Below, piece after piece: positions 9,975-18,772 of a stretch of 64,000 nucleotides of DNA; within the stretch, counting starts at the first letter, position 1, and each line of letters begins with the position of its first letter. Made by a program: the position numbers and the translations under genes. A model generated the notes under the pieces. The model was not told the DNA's origin. It ran no database searches and was given only the letters and a program-made list of their open reading frames with translations. This stretch comes from Candidatus Gemmiger faecigallinarum (GTDB lineage Bacteria; Bacillota; Clostridia; Oscillospirales; Ruminococcaceae). The stretch is from NCBI GenBank assembly GCA_019120395.1, contig DWVD01000079.1:1-64000 (forward strand), in the 5' to 3' direction.

Positions 9975-10003
9975 ATTGTAACCCTTTTGACACCGTTTGT
10001 CAA
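9975..10003 (-). promoter_or_regulatory. Near-consensus sigma-A promoter directed toward guaB
   Basis: Minus strand TTGACA-AACGGTGTCAAAAGGGT(17)-TACAAT. Confidence 0.75.
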
Positions 10004-10086
10004 GGGGAATTTGTAAAAAAGTTGTAACTCTTTTTTCACTTTTTGCTCTTTCTCTCCCTTGTTCCGGGTATGGCGGCCCTTCGCGC

Positions 10087-10845
10087 TCAGCGGGCTTCCA
10101 GTTCGGCGCGGGGGCGCAGCGTCAGGTTGACCTCAAACAGGCAGGCGTCCTTCCGCCAGCCGGCAAAGTACCATTTGTTTTCTTCCAGCCGGCCGCGGCG
10201 CAGCACAAAGCTGTCCCCCAGGGGGACCTCGATGTGGTAATAAATGACCAGGTCCTCCACCGCATGGGTCTGCAGCAGTTCCAGCGGCAGCGCGTCCATC
10301 ACGATATCCACATACCGGCTGTTGTTCAGGTGGCCGTTCATATCGCAGCGGGAATAGGTCGCGGTGCAGGCGCCGGCCTCCTCGGTCGTCTCGGCCTTTT
10401 TCAGCCGCATAGGCAGCGAACGGGGCAGGCTTTCCTCGGCCCAGGGGCCGTCCAGCTCCGGCGGGCGGGTGCGCAGGATGGTGCGCTTGTCCAGGTCCAC
10501 CAGCACCCAGCGGCTGTCGATAAAGGCAAGCTCGGTGCCGTTGGAATCGTAGACCGTGTACAGCCGCTTGTTGACGGCATGGCGCATCCGCTCCGGCGCG
10601 GTGATCATCGTCAGCTTCTCGTCCACGTGGGGCATGTGCGAAATGTGCAGCGCCTGCCGCGCCAGCAGAAAGGCGGTGTTGGTTTTGGCGTAGGTCTCGT
10701 CGGTGATGCCCATCACCGCGCACTGGGTGTTGGCCACCTGCTGGGCGTAGCGGAACAGGCTGCCGGGCTGGATGTTGCCCAGATAGTCGCCGTCGTGGCG
10801 GTAGACAAAAAAGTCCTCGCGGTACTCATAGGGTCTCAATTCCAC
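10087..10845 (-). CDS. Acyl-ACP thioesterase
   Basis: FatA/FatB-like double hot-dog: CDMNGHLNNSRYVDIVMDALPLELLQ and N-terminal FRYAQQVANTQCAVMGI. Confidence 0.88.
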   Translation of the reverse strand: MELRPYEYREDFFVYRHDGDYLGNIQPGSLFRYAQQVANTQCAVMGITDETYAKTNTAFLLARQALHISHMPHVDEKLTMITAPERMRHAVNKRLYTVYDSNGTELAFIDSRWVLVDLDKRTILRTRPPELDGPWAEESLPRSLPMRLKKAETTEEAGACTATYSRCDMNGHLNNSRYVDIVMDALPLELLQTHAVEDLVIYYHIEVPLGDSFVLRRGRLEENKWYFAGWRKDACLFEVNLTLRPRAELEAR

Positions 10846-10877
10846 AGTTGCTCTCCCCTTTCTCTTCCGCGGTGCAT

Positions 10878-11822
10878 TTATTCCTGCGCATCCTGCGGCG
10901 CGCCGTCCCCGTCACCGGGCTGCTGTTCCGGCGCGGGCCAGTCTGCCAGCAGCTCGTTCAGGTCGATATGGTACTTTTTGTCGCAGAACTGGCAGTTGAC
11001 CTCGGCAATGGGGTCCTCGGCGCGCAGATTCTCCACTTCCTTGCGGCCCAGGCTGTACAGCATCCTCTTGACCCGGTCCTCGCTGCAGTCGCAGAGGTAA
11101 GCCACGTGCTCGCTGTCCAGGATCTCCGGCGCAAAGCCGTCCAGCGCCAGATCCAGCATATCGCGGATGCTCTTTCCCTCGGCCAGCATGGCGGTGACGG
11201 CAGGCATGGCCTTGATGTTGGCTTCCAGCCGGTCGATCTCGTCGTCAGTGGCGCCGGGCAGCAGCTGGACGATGAACCCGCCCGCACACTGCACGGTCAG
11301 GTCCTGGTTGACCAGCACGCCCAACGCGCAGACGGTGGGCACCTGCTCGCTGATGGCAAAGTAACGGGTGACGTCCTCGGCGATCTCGCCAGAGACCAGC
11401 GGCACCTGGCCGATGTAAGGCTCCCGCATCCCCAAATCGCGGATGACGTCCAGCGTGCCGTCGCGCCCCACCGCGCCGCCCACATCCAGGTGGCCGTCGG
11501 CGCGGGGCGGAAGCTCCACCACCGGGTTCTGCACATAGCCCTTGACGTTGCCGCTGCCGTCCGAGACGGCCAGCAGCCGGCCGGCGGGGCCGCCGCCCTT
11601 GATCTGCAGCGTGATGGAATCCTGCCGGCTTTTCAGCATCATGCCCATCATCGAGGCGGCGGTCAGCAGGCGGCCCAGCGCGGCCGTGGTGACGGCGCTG
11701 GTCTTATGGAACTGCTCGGCCTGACGGACGATCTCGGTGGAATCGACGCCGTAAAACACGACGCCGCCATTTTCCGAGATGCCCCGCAGCAGGTTGGGGG
11801 TCTGGTTCATTTCTTCAGTCAT
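10878..11822 (-). CDS. hslO: Hsp33 redox-regulated chaperone
   Basis: GGGPAGRLLAVSDGSGNVKGYVQNP; C-terminal zinc motif CDCSEDRVKR...CQFCDKKYHI. Confidence 0.93.
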   Translation of the reverse strand: MTEEMNQTPNLLRGISENGGVVFYGVDSTEIVRQAEQFHKTSAVTTAALGRLLTAASMMGMMLKSRQDSITLQIKGGGPAGRLLAVSDGSGNVKGYVQNPVVELPPRADGHLDVGGAVGRDGTLDVIRDLGMREPYIGQVPLVSGEIAEDVTRYFAISEQVPTVCALGVLVNQDLTVQCAGGFIVQLLPGATDDEIDRLEANIKAMPAVTAMLAEGKSIRDMLDLALDGFAPEILDSEHVAYLCDCSEDRVKRMLYSLGRKEVENLRAEDPIAEVNCQFCDKKYHIDLNELLADWPAPEQQPGDGDGAPQDAQE

Positions 11823-12580
11823 ACTGTTTCCTCCTGCGTGTAACGCTTGACGGCGGTGAAGATCCACCGCTGGCTGTCCGGCCGCACCGGACCGAAAGCC
11901 TCGCCGTCCGAAACTTTTACCAGGGTAAACCCGTAGCGGTCCAGCGCGGTGCGGACCGTTTCCATCGAGTAGCTGTATTCCCGCAGCGATTCTCTCACCA
12001 CCTGGCCGGAGGGCAGGTCGGTGATGGTCAGCTGCATATCCACCCAGCCGGCCGGGTCATAGTGGTTCTGCCAGTCGCAGCGGGCGTCGGGCGCCTCGAT
12101 GGTATAGGCGTTGTCGCCCAGCACCCGCTCGTGCTTGTAAGGGGTGTTCAGGTCAAACAGGAACACCCCGCCCTTTTCCATGAAAAAGGCGGCCTGCCGG
12201 ACCGCCTTTTCAAACTGCTGGATGGGACCGATGTGGTTGAAGGTGTCAAAGGTTGACACCGCAGCCCGAATGGTGCCGTACAGCTCCATGGACAGGATAT
12301 CCTGGCAGAGCAGCAGCACTTTGCCGGAAATCCCCAGCTCGTCCGCTTTCTCGCGGAAGACGCTGAGCATCTCCGGCGAGCGGTCGATGCCGATCACGTC
12401 ATAGCCCGCCTGGCTGAGCATCAGCGTCAAGTCGCCGGTGCCGCAGCCCAGGTCGGCCAGCAGGCCGTCGGCGACGCCGTTGGCTGTCAGCTCGCCGTGG
12501 ACATAATCAAACAGCGCCTGGTAATCGGCTTCGCCGTTGAACTCGTCGTAAAACCAGGCAAATTCTCCGTATGCCGCCAT
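11819..12580 (-). CDS. Class I SAM-dependent methyltransferase
   Basis: Motif I LLADLGCGTGDLTLMLSQAGYDVIGID; 4-bp overlap with hslO. Confidence 0.88.
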   Translation of the reverse strand: MAAYGEFAWFYDEFNGEADYQALFDYVHGELTANGVADGLLADLGCGTGDLTLMLSQAGYDVIGIDRSPEMLSVFREKADELGISGKVLLLCQDILSMELYGTIRAAVSTFDTFNHIGPIQQFEKAVRQAAFFMEKGGVFLFDLNTPYKHERVLGDNAYTIEAPDARCDWQNHYDPAGWVDMQLTITDLPSGQVVRESLREYSYSMETVRTALDRYGFTLVKVSDGEAFGPVRPDSQRWIFTAVKRYTQEETV

Positions 12581-12581
12581 A

Positions 12582-13175
12582 TCACGCCTCCGGCTGTTCC
12601 AGGCAGGCAGCCAGGCAGGCCTGCAGTTCCTCGATGCCCAGCCCCTTCTCGGCGCTGGTCAGAAAGACCTTTTGGCAGCCGTAAGGTTCCAGCAGCGCGG
12701 CAAACTCCGCCATGGCGGCCTGCTGCTGGGTCTTTTTCAGCTTGTCCGCCTTGGTCAGCGCAGCCACAAAGGGGATCTTGTGGTAATGCAGGTATTCCAG
12801 CATCTGCACGTCGTCGGCGCTGGGGGCATGGCGGCTGTCCAGCAGCTGCACCAGCAGCGTGGTGCGGCGCTCGGCTTCAAAATAGCTGTTGATCAGCTCG
12901 TCCCAGCGGCGGCGCTCGGCGTTGGATACCTTGGCGTAGCCGTAGCCCGGCAGGTCCACAAAGTAGACGGTATCCACGCGGTAAAAATTGATGGTGGCCG
13001 TTTTGCCCGGCGTCGCGCTGACACGGGCCAGGTTCTTGCGCTGGCACAGCCGGTTGATCAGGCTGGACTTGCCCACATTGGACCTGCCGGAAAATACAAA
13101 CTCCGGCCGGTCGCTGGCAGGCAGCTGGCTGGAAAGGCCGTAGGATGCCTGAAAGTCGCTCAGATGAAAATTCAT
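12582..13175 (-). CDS. engB: Ribosome biogenesis GTPase EngB/YsxC
   Basis: [56 protein letters not shown]. Confidence 0.93.
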   Translation of the reverse strand: MNFHLSDFQASYGLSSQLPASDRPEFVFSGRSNVGKSSLINRLCQRKNLARVSATPGKTATINFYRVDTVYFVDLPGYGYAKVSNAERRRWDELINSYFEAERRTTLLVQLLDSRHAPSADDVQMLEYLHYHKIPFVAALTKADKLKKTQQQAAMAEFAALLEPYGCQKVFLTSAEKGLGIEELQACLAACLEQPEA

Positions 13176-13206
13176 GTTCTCCTCAAATCTTCTCCTGCCG
13201 GACCGC

Positions 13207-15666
13207 TCACATCACAGCGGCAGGCTCCTTGGCCGTATCCTTGGCGGGGACCGGCTCGGCGGCGATCAGCTGGGTGGCGGTGGGCACGGGATGGGTCTCC
13301 CGCGGGGTGGTGCGCGCCGGCTTGACCAGCGCCTCGCCCAGCACCTGGGACAGGTCGCCCACCGGCACAAAGCGCACAGCCTTTTTCACCTCGGCGTCCA
13401 CCTCGTGCAGGTCGCTGACGTTGTCCTTGGGGATCAGCACCTCGTGGATGCCTTCCCGGAAGGCGGCCATGCTCTTTTCCTTCAAACCGCCGATGGGCAG
13501 CACGTTGCCGTGCAGCGTGATCTCGCCGGTCATGGCCAGGTCGCAGCGCACCGGCACGCCGGACAGCGCCGAGATCAGCGCCGTGGTCAGCGTGACGCCG
13601 GCCGAAGGGCCGTCCTTGGGCACTGCGCCCTCGGGGGCGTGGATGTGGATGTCCGACGTTTTGATGCGGTCGGCCGGGATGTTGTACTCGTCGGCATGGA
13701 CGCGGGCGTAGGTCACAGCCAGATGGGCGCTCTCCTTCATCACGTCGCCCAGGCTGCCGGTCAGCTCGATCTTGCCGCTGCCCTGGGGGATGACCGCCAC
13801 TTCCACCGGCAGCATCTCGCCGCCCACGCTGGTCCAGGCCAGACCGTTGGCAATGCCCACCGCGTTTGCGCGGGAAATAAAGGAAGGCTTGACCTTCTCC
13901 GGCCCCAGCAACGTCTTGACCATGGCGGCCGAGACGCTGATCTTCTCCGCCTCGCCGGCGGCGATCTTTTTGGCGCATTTACGCAGCACGTTGGTGATGG
14001 TCCGCTCCAGGCTGCGCACGCCGGCCTCGCGGGTGTAGCCGTCGATGATCTCGTACAGCGCGCCGCTGGACAGCGTAACTTTGCCGGTCAGGCCGTTGTT
14101 TTTCAGCTGCTTGGGCAGCAGGTGCTTTTTGGCGATATTGAACTTTTCGGTACGGGTATAACTGGAAAGCTCGATCACATCCATACGGTCGTACAAAGGC
14201 GCCGGGATGGTGGACGCGTCGTTGGCCGTGGTGATAAACAGCACTTCGCTGAGATCGAACGGGATGTCCAGATAGTTGTCCTTGAACGTGCGGTTCTGCT
14301 CCGGATCCAGCACCTCCAGAAGCGCGCTGGAAGGGTCGCCCTTGTAATCGGCCGCCAGCTTGTCGATCTCGTCCAGCAGAATGACCGGGTTGGAGGACTT
14401 GGCCGTGGTCACCGCGCTGATGATACGGCCGGGCATAGCGCCGATATAGGTGCGGCGGTGGCCGCGGATCTCGGCTTCGTCATGGACGCCGCCCAGGCTC
14501 ATGCGGGCGAACTTGCGCCCCATGCACTCGGCGATGGAATGGGCGATGGACGTCTTGCCCACGCCCGGAGGGCCCACCAGGCAGATGATCTGCCCCTTTA
14601 CGTCGGTGTTCAGCTTGCGCACCGCCAGGATCTCCAGGATCCGTTCCTTGACCTTGTCCAGTCCGTAATGGTCGCGGTCCAGCACCTTGCGGGCATGCGC
14701 CTGATCCAGGTCGTCCCTGGTGGTGGTGTGCCACGGCAGCGCAAGGCAGGTATCCAGATAGCTGCGGACCACGCTGGTCTCCGCCGAGTTGCCCTGCATC
14801 CGGGCCAGGCGGTCGCATTCCTTCAGCAGTTTTTCCTCGCTCTCGGCATCCAGCTTGAGGTCAAGGATCTTCTGGCGATAGGTGTCGGCCTCGGCGCGGG
14901 TATCCTCGCTGTCGCCCAGCTCCTCGCTGATGGCGTGCATCTGCTCACGCAGGTAATACTCCCGCTGGCCCTTGTCCATCTGGACGTTGACCTTTTCGTC
15001 AATGTCCTTCTCGATGGCAAGTATATCGCACTCCCGGTGCAGCAGCACCAGCAGCTTTTCCAGCCGGCCCAGCAGGGTGGACTCGTTGAGCACCGCCTGC
15101 TTGTCCTGATATTTGAACAGCAGGTTGGCCGGCATATACTCGCTCAGGTACAGGGGGTTGTCCGACGAGAGGATGTTGTATACCACATCCTTCGAGATCT
15201 GCGGGCTGAAGCTGAGATATTCTTCAAAGCATTCTTTCAGGCTGCGCACCAGCGCCTCCACCTGGGCCTGCTTTTCGGTATTGATGCCGCGCACCGGGGC
15301 CGGCCGGACCGTGGCCTGCAAAAACTTGCCGCCGGATTCCAGCTCCATCAGGCGGGCGCGGCTTTTGCCCTCCACCAGCACTTTGACCAGCTCGTCCGAG
15401 ACGCGCAGCACCTGCTTGATCTCGGCCACAACGCCGTAGCTGTACAAATCCCGCAGCCCCGGCTCTTCCACATCCATTTCTCGCTGGGAGACCAGAAAGA
15501 TGCTGCTGTTGAGGTGCATGGCAGCCTCGATGGCCGCGATCGACTTGGTCCGTCCCACCTCAAAATGGACGATATTGTTGGGAAAGACCACCAGGCCGCG
15601 CAGCGCAATGGCCGGCAGATGCAGCACATTCGAGGCGATCTTTACCTTTACTTTCTTCTCAGGCAT
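13207..15666 (-). CDS. lon: ATP-dependent endopeptidase La
   Basis: Walker [30 protein letters not shown]; Ser-Lys protease [24 protein letters not shown]. Confidence 0.95.
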   Translation of the reverse strand: MPEKKVKVKIASNVLHLPAIALRGLVVFPNNIVHFEVGRTKSIAAIEAAMHLNSSIFLVSQREMDVEEPGLRDLYSYGVVAEIKQVLRVSDELVKVLVEGKSRARLMELESGGKFLQATVRPAPVRGINTEKQAQVEALVRSLKECFEEYLSFSPQISKDVVYNILSSDNPLYLSEYMPANLLFKYQDKQAVLNESTLLGRLEKLLVLLHRECDILAIEKDIDEKVNVQMDKGQREYYLREQMHAISEELGDSEDTRAEADTYRQKILDLKLDAESEEKLLKECDRLARMQGNSAETSVVRSYLDTCLALPWHTTTRDDLDQAHARKVLDRDHYGLDKVKERILEILAVRKLNTDVKGQIICLVGPPGVGKTSIAHSIAECMGRKFARMSLGGVHDEAEIRGHRRTYIGAMPGRIISAVTTAKSSNPVILLDEIDKLAADYKGDPSSALLEVLDPEQNRTFKDNYLDIPFDLSEVLFITTANDASTIPAPLYDRMDVIELSSYTRTEKFNIAKKHLLPKQLKNNGLTGKVTLSSGALYEIIDGYTREAGVRSLERTITNVLRKCAKKIAAGEAEKISVSAAMVKTLLGPEKVKPSFISRANAVGIANGLAWTSVGGEMLPVEVAVIPQGSGKIELTGSLGDVMKESAHLAVTYARVHADEYNIPADRIKTSDIHIHAPEGAVPKDGPSAGVTLTTALISALSGVPVRCDLAMTGEITLHGNVLPIGGLKEKSMAAFREGIHEVLIPKDNVSDLHEVDAEVKKAVRFVPVGDLSQVLGEALVKPARTTPRETHPVPTATQLIAAEPVPAKDTAKEPAAVM

Positions 15667-15774
15667 ACTTTTTCCCTCCATTGGCCCGGCAGAAAATCTT
15701 TAAACTGACCGGACCGGTCTTGTACCAGCCTTCCGGCGGACGTCCTTATGCATCCGCATCGCCGGCAGGGCCGT

Positions 15775-16731
15775 TCAGCGCCGCACAAACGGCAGCTGGC
15801 CGGCTGCCAGTCCGGCAGGCAGCAGTACAGAAAGGTTTTTCTCGCAAACCCGGGCATGCAGCTCGGTGCGCGGCGCGCATTCGCCGTCCAGCGTAACGAT
15901 CAGCGGACGGCCGTCCAGCGTCTGCATCGAGACCTCCTTCACACGGCGAAAGGTCATATACGGGCGGAACTCCGCGCTTACCGTGTCGTCCGCCTGCAGA
16001 TGCCTGCCCACTTTATATTTGGCCAGGAAGCCGGGCATCCGGATGCGCGGCACCGGCTTGACCAGCACCACATCCAGCAGCCCGTCATCCAGCAGGGCGT
16101 GAGGACCGGCGGTATACCCGCCGCCATATACCCTGCCGTTGCAGATCGCGGTCATCATATAGTCGCCTTCCAGCACCGTATCGTCCAATTGAATGCGGAG
16201 CGGGTGCCCCAATGGGCTGAAGAACGCCTCGACAATGGACAGGCTGTACGCCATGCTGCCGCCGCACAACGGCAGACGCTTATACTTCGGGATCCCGTAA
16301 GCGACCTTGGCGTCCAGGCCTGCCGCGCAGATGGCCGCACTGTACCCGTATTCTGTATGGATGGTGTCGATTGGATAAGACGTGGCCGCCAGCTGCCCCG
16401 GAATATCCAGAAACGCTTCCTTCGGGCCGAAATTGCGCACGAAATCGTTGCCGCTGCCGCAGGGCACGCATCCGACGGAAAGGTTTGGATGCCCCACAGC
16501 CGCCTGCACCATTTCGTTGAACGTCCCATCCCCGCCGCAGGCATACAGGCAGACCGGCTCGCTGCTGTGTGCAAGCCGCTCCGTCAGCTCCCGCGCATGG
16601 CCGGGGTGGGTCGTTTCCATCACTTCGATCTCGTCCGCAGTGTCCGCGGCCGCTGCCAGAATGCGGGGACGCAGCGTTTCGGCCGGGTTTCTCGGCCCTG
16701 CCACAGGGTTGATCACAAATAGTCGTTTCAA
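15775..16731 (-). CDS. Diacylglycerol kinase-family lipid kinase (DagK/YegS type)
   Basis: FVINPVAGPRN, ACGGDGTFNEMVQAAVG, PCGSGNDFVRNFG. Confidence 0.9.
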   Translation of the reverse strand: MKRLFVINPVAGPRNPAETLRPRILAAAADTADEIEVMETTHPGHARELTERLAHSSEPVCLYACGGDGTFNEMVQAAVGHPNLSVGCVPCGSGNDFVRNFGPKEAFLDIPGQLAATSYPIDTIHTEYGYSAAICAAGLDAKVAYGIPKYKRLPLCGGSMAYSLSIVEAFFSPLGHPLRIQLDDTVLEGDYMMTAICNGRVYGGGYTAGPHALLDDGLLDVVLVKPVPRIRMPGFLAKYKVGRHLQADDTVSAEFRPYMTFRRVKEVSMQTLDGRPLIVTLDGECAPRTELHARVCEKNLSVLLPAGLAAGQLPFVRR

Positions 16732-17149
16732 CAGTATCCCTGCTTCCCGCGCCTTCCCGGCACGCCAATGTTTGCGGTATTTTTATCCGTATGCCGCAGG
16801 GCACACTTATAAAAATACATGATACATTTTATCTGCTTTTTCAGCAAATGGCAAGCGGCTGGCGCAAGATGTTACAAATAAGACACAATATGAAGTCCCG
16901 TTCCCCGTTTTTTTGCAAAAAACGCCGTCTGCCGGGTCTTTTTTCATCCCCGGTCCGTTACCGGAGGCTGCAAGCCCCTCGCTCCGCGCCGGAAACGCCC
17001 GGGCATCTGCGCGCCGCCCGTTTCATGCACAATTCGGGAAAGTTGGGCGGTTCAAATCCCGCAGAAATTGTGTTATAATACATCTCATGGCCGCGGCCGC
17101 CGGGCCGGCGCGGCAAAAACGGCGATCCGCACAGGGAGGGCAGGAAACT

Positions 17150-17743
17150 ATGGCCGGTTCGACCCAAACAAAAAATCTGCTGGCCAAAAGCCTGCAGGAA
17201 CTGATGCAGAGCCAGCCGCTGGAAAAGATCTCGATCAACGACATCGTCGAGCGGGCCGGCGTGGGGCGCAACACCTTTTATTACCACTTTGCCGACAAAT
17301 ACGATCTGGTCAACTGGACCTTCCAAAGCGGGATCATGCAGTTTCTTGCCCGGCGGGCAACACCGGACAACTGGCAGGCGATCGCCGTCGGCCTGGAGGA
17401 ATACTTCCGCGAAAACAAGACTTTTTATACAAACGCCCTGAGCTATACCGGACAAAACAACCTGCGCGATTATATCCAGGAGTTTCTGGCCGCAACGGTG
17501 ACCCAAAGGCTGCGGGACGTGCAGGCGGCCGGCGGCATAGAGCCTCTCAGCGACAAAGAGCTGCGTTTTGCCGGCAGGTTCCTGTCCGGCGCAGTCATGG
17601 GCATCCTGATCCCATGGGTGCGCGACGGAATGAAAGGCAGCATCACCGATTATGCCAGCTGCCTGCACATGCTGTGCACCCGTCCGATGGCAGAAACCGT
17701 GTTCGGCCTGTGCGACAGCTGCCCGCCGCCTGCGCAAACCTGA
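17150..17743 (+). CDS. TetR/AcrR-family regulator
   Basis: HTH EKISINDIVERAGVGRNTFYYHFADKYDLVNW; RBS upstream of MAGSTQTKNL. Confidence 0.88.
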   Translation: MAGSTQTKNLLAKSLQELMQSQPLEKISINDIVERAGVGRNTFYYHFADKYDLVNWTFQSGIMQFLARRATPDNWQAIAVGLEEYFRENKTFYTNALSYTGQNNLRDYIQEFLAATVTQRLRDVQAAGGIEPLSDKELRFAGRFLSGAVMGILIPWVRDGMKGSITDYASCLHMLCTRPMAETVFGLCDSCPPPAQT

Positions 17744-17751
17744 CAAATCGC

Positions 17752-17784
17752 AAAAAAGGAACCGCCATGGCGGTTCCTTTTTTC
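17752..17784. terminator. Bidirectional intrinsic terminator
   Basis: AAAAAAGGAACCGCCATGGCGGTTCCTTTTTT, symmetric, between convergent genes. Confidence 0.9.
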
Positions 17785-17802
17785 TTGATCTTACTATCTG
17801 TG

Positions 17803-18738
17803 TCACACCCGCAGCGGGCAGTCAGACGCCAGCGAACCGCGTACGGTCACAGCGGTATGCGGCGGCATCCGGCTGTCGATCCCGCGGACGTCACCCTGCC
17901 AGTCCACAAGCAGCATCCCCGCATCGCCGCGGACCCGGCAGGACCGGATCTCCCGCTCCAGCATCGCCGAGGCGCTTCCGCTCATCCCCGGGCCGTGCAG
18001 GCAAACGCACACCGGCGCGCAGGCGGCGGCTTCTTCCAGCCATACCGGCGACAGGATCTCTCCCGCCGAGGCGTCGTCCAGCGTGACAGCCAGGCCGTAC
18101 AGCGCCGCCGCGCTTTTCAAATGACGCGCGGCATCCCGGACCGCCTGCGTCAGGACTGTTGACCGCAGCCACAGCAGCACCATCACGTTGGGCAGCCGCC
18201 GCAGCGCTTCGGCCGAGGCTTTTTGCAGGTATTCCGGCTCGATCAAAAGCTGAAAGGTGGAATGGGGATGCCGCGCGATCAGCGCCGTCACCGCGCTGTT
18301 GACCGGGCCTTTCAGATGCAGCGCCCACAAAAAGCTGCCCTGCCACTCCCCTTTCTCAACAGCCTGCGCAAGGCCCGTGTCATCCCCGGACGAGATGGTC
18401 ATCCAGGGCAGGACCCGGCAGCCGTCCGACCGTTCGGCCAGAAGGCCGGCTCCGTACAGCATGCTGCCCAGCCCCAGGTTGACGCCGACCGTACAAAGGG
18501 TATCCTCCGCCACCTGGGAGATCATGCGCCGGACCAGCCCGAAGTACGGCGTATCGGCGTCCGCCAGCTCCGACTGGAGATAACCGAAAAACGCCTTGGG
18601 CAGCGGGTCCCGGACCAGAAGCGTGCACATGTCCACATAGTTCCGCAGCTGCCGCAGCCCGTCCCGACGGATGTCCGAGATCGCGCGGCGGCCAAGCGTC
18701 AGGGCAAGGGTGCGCGTACTGTTGTAGTCCAGGCTCAT
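17803..18738 (-). CDS. Protein of unknown function (311 aa)
   Basis: Complete ORF flanked by terminator and mutS2; no recognised catalytic motif (CTVGVNLGLGSMLYGAGLL is most conserved-looking). Confidence 0.7.
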   Translation of the reverse strand: MSLDYNSTRTLALTLGRRAISDIRRDGLRQLRNYVDMCTLLVRDPLPKAFFGYLQSELADADTPYFGLVRRMISQVAEDTLCTVGVNLGLGSMLYGAGLLAERSDGCRVLPWMTISSGDDTGLAQAVEKGEWQGSFLWALHLKGPVNSAVTALIARHPHSTFQLLIEPEYLQKASAEALRRLPNVMVLLWLRSTVLTQAVRDAARHLKSAAALYGLAVTLDDASAGEILSPVWLEEAAACAPVCVCLHGPGMSGSASAMLEREIRSCRVRGDAGMLLVDWQGDVRGIDSRMPPHTAVTVRGSLASDCPLRV

Positions 18739-18772
18739 GGCAAGCCCCTTTCTCCTGCTCCGGCAGGCGGTT

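Noticed and set aside
13174-15708. 844-aa plus-strand ORF opposite lon
   Set aside because: Antisense frame-shadow in GC-rich DNA; residue composition (His/Gln/Leu/Val-rich) is typical of antisense translation, while the minus strand is clearly Lon.
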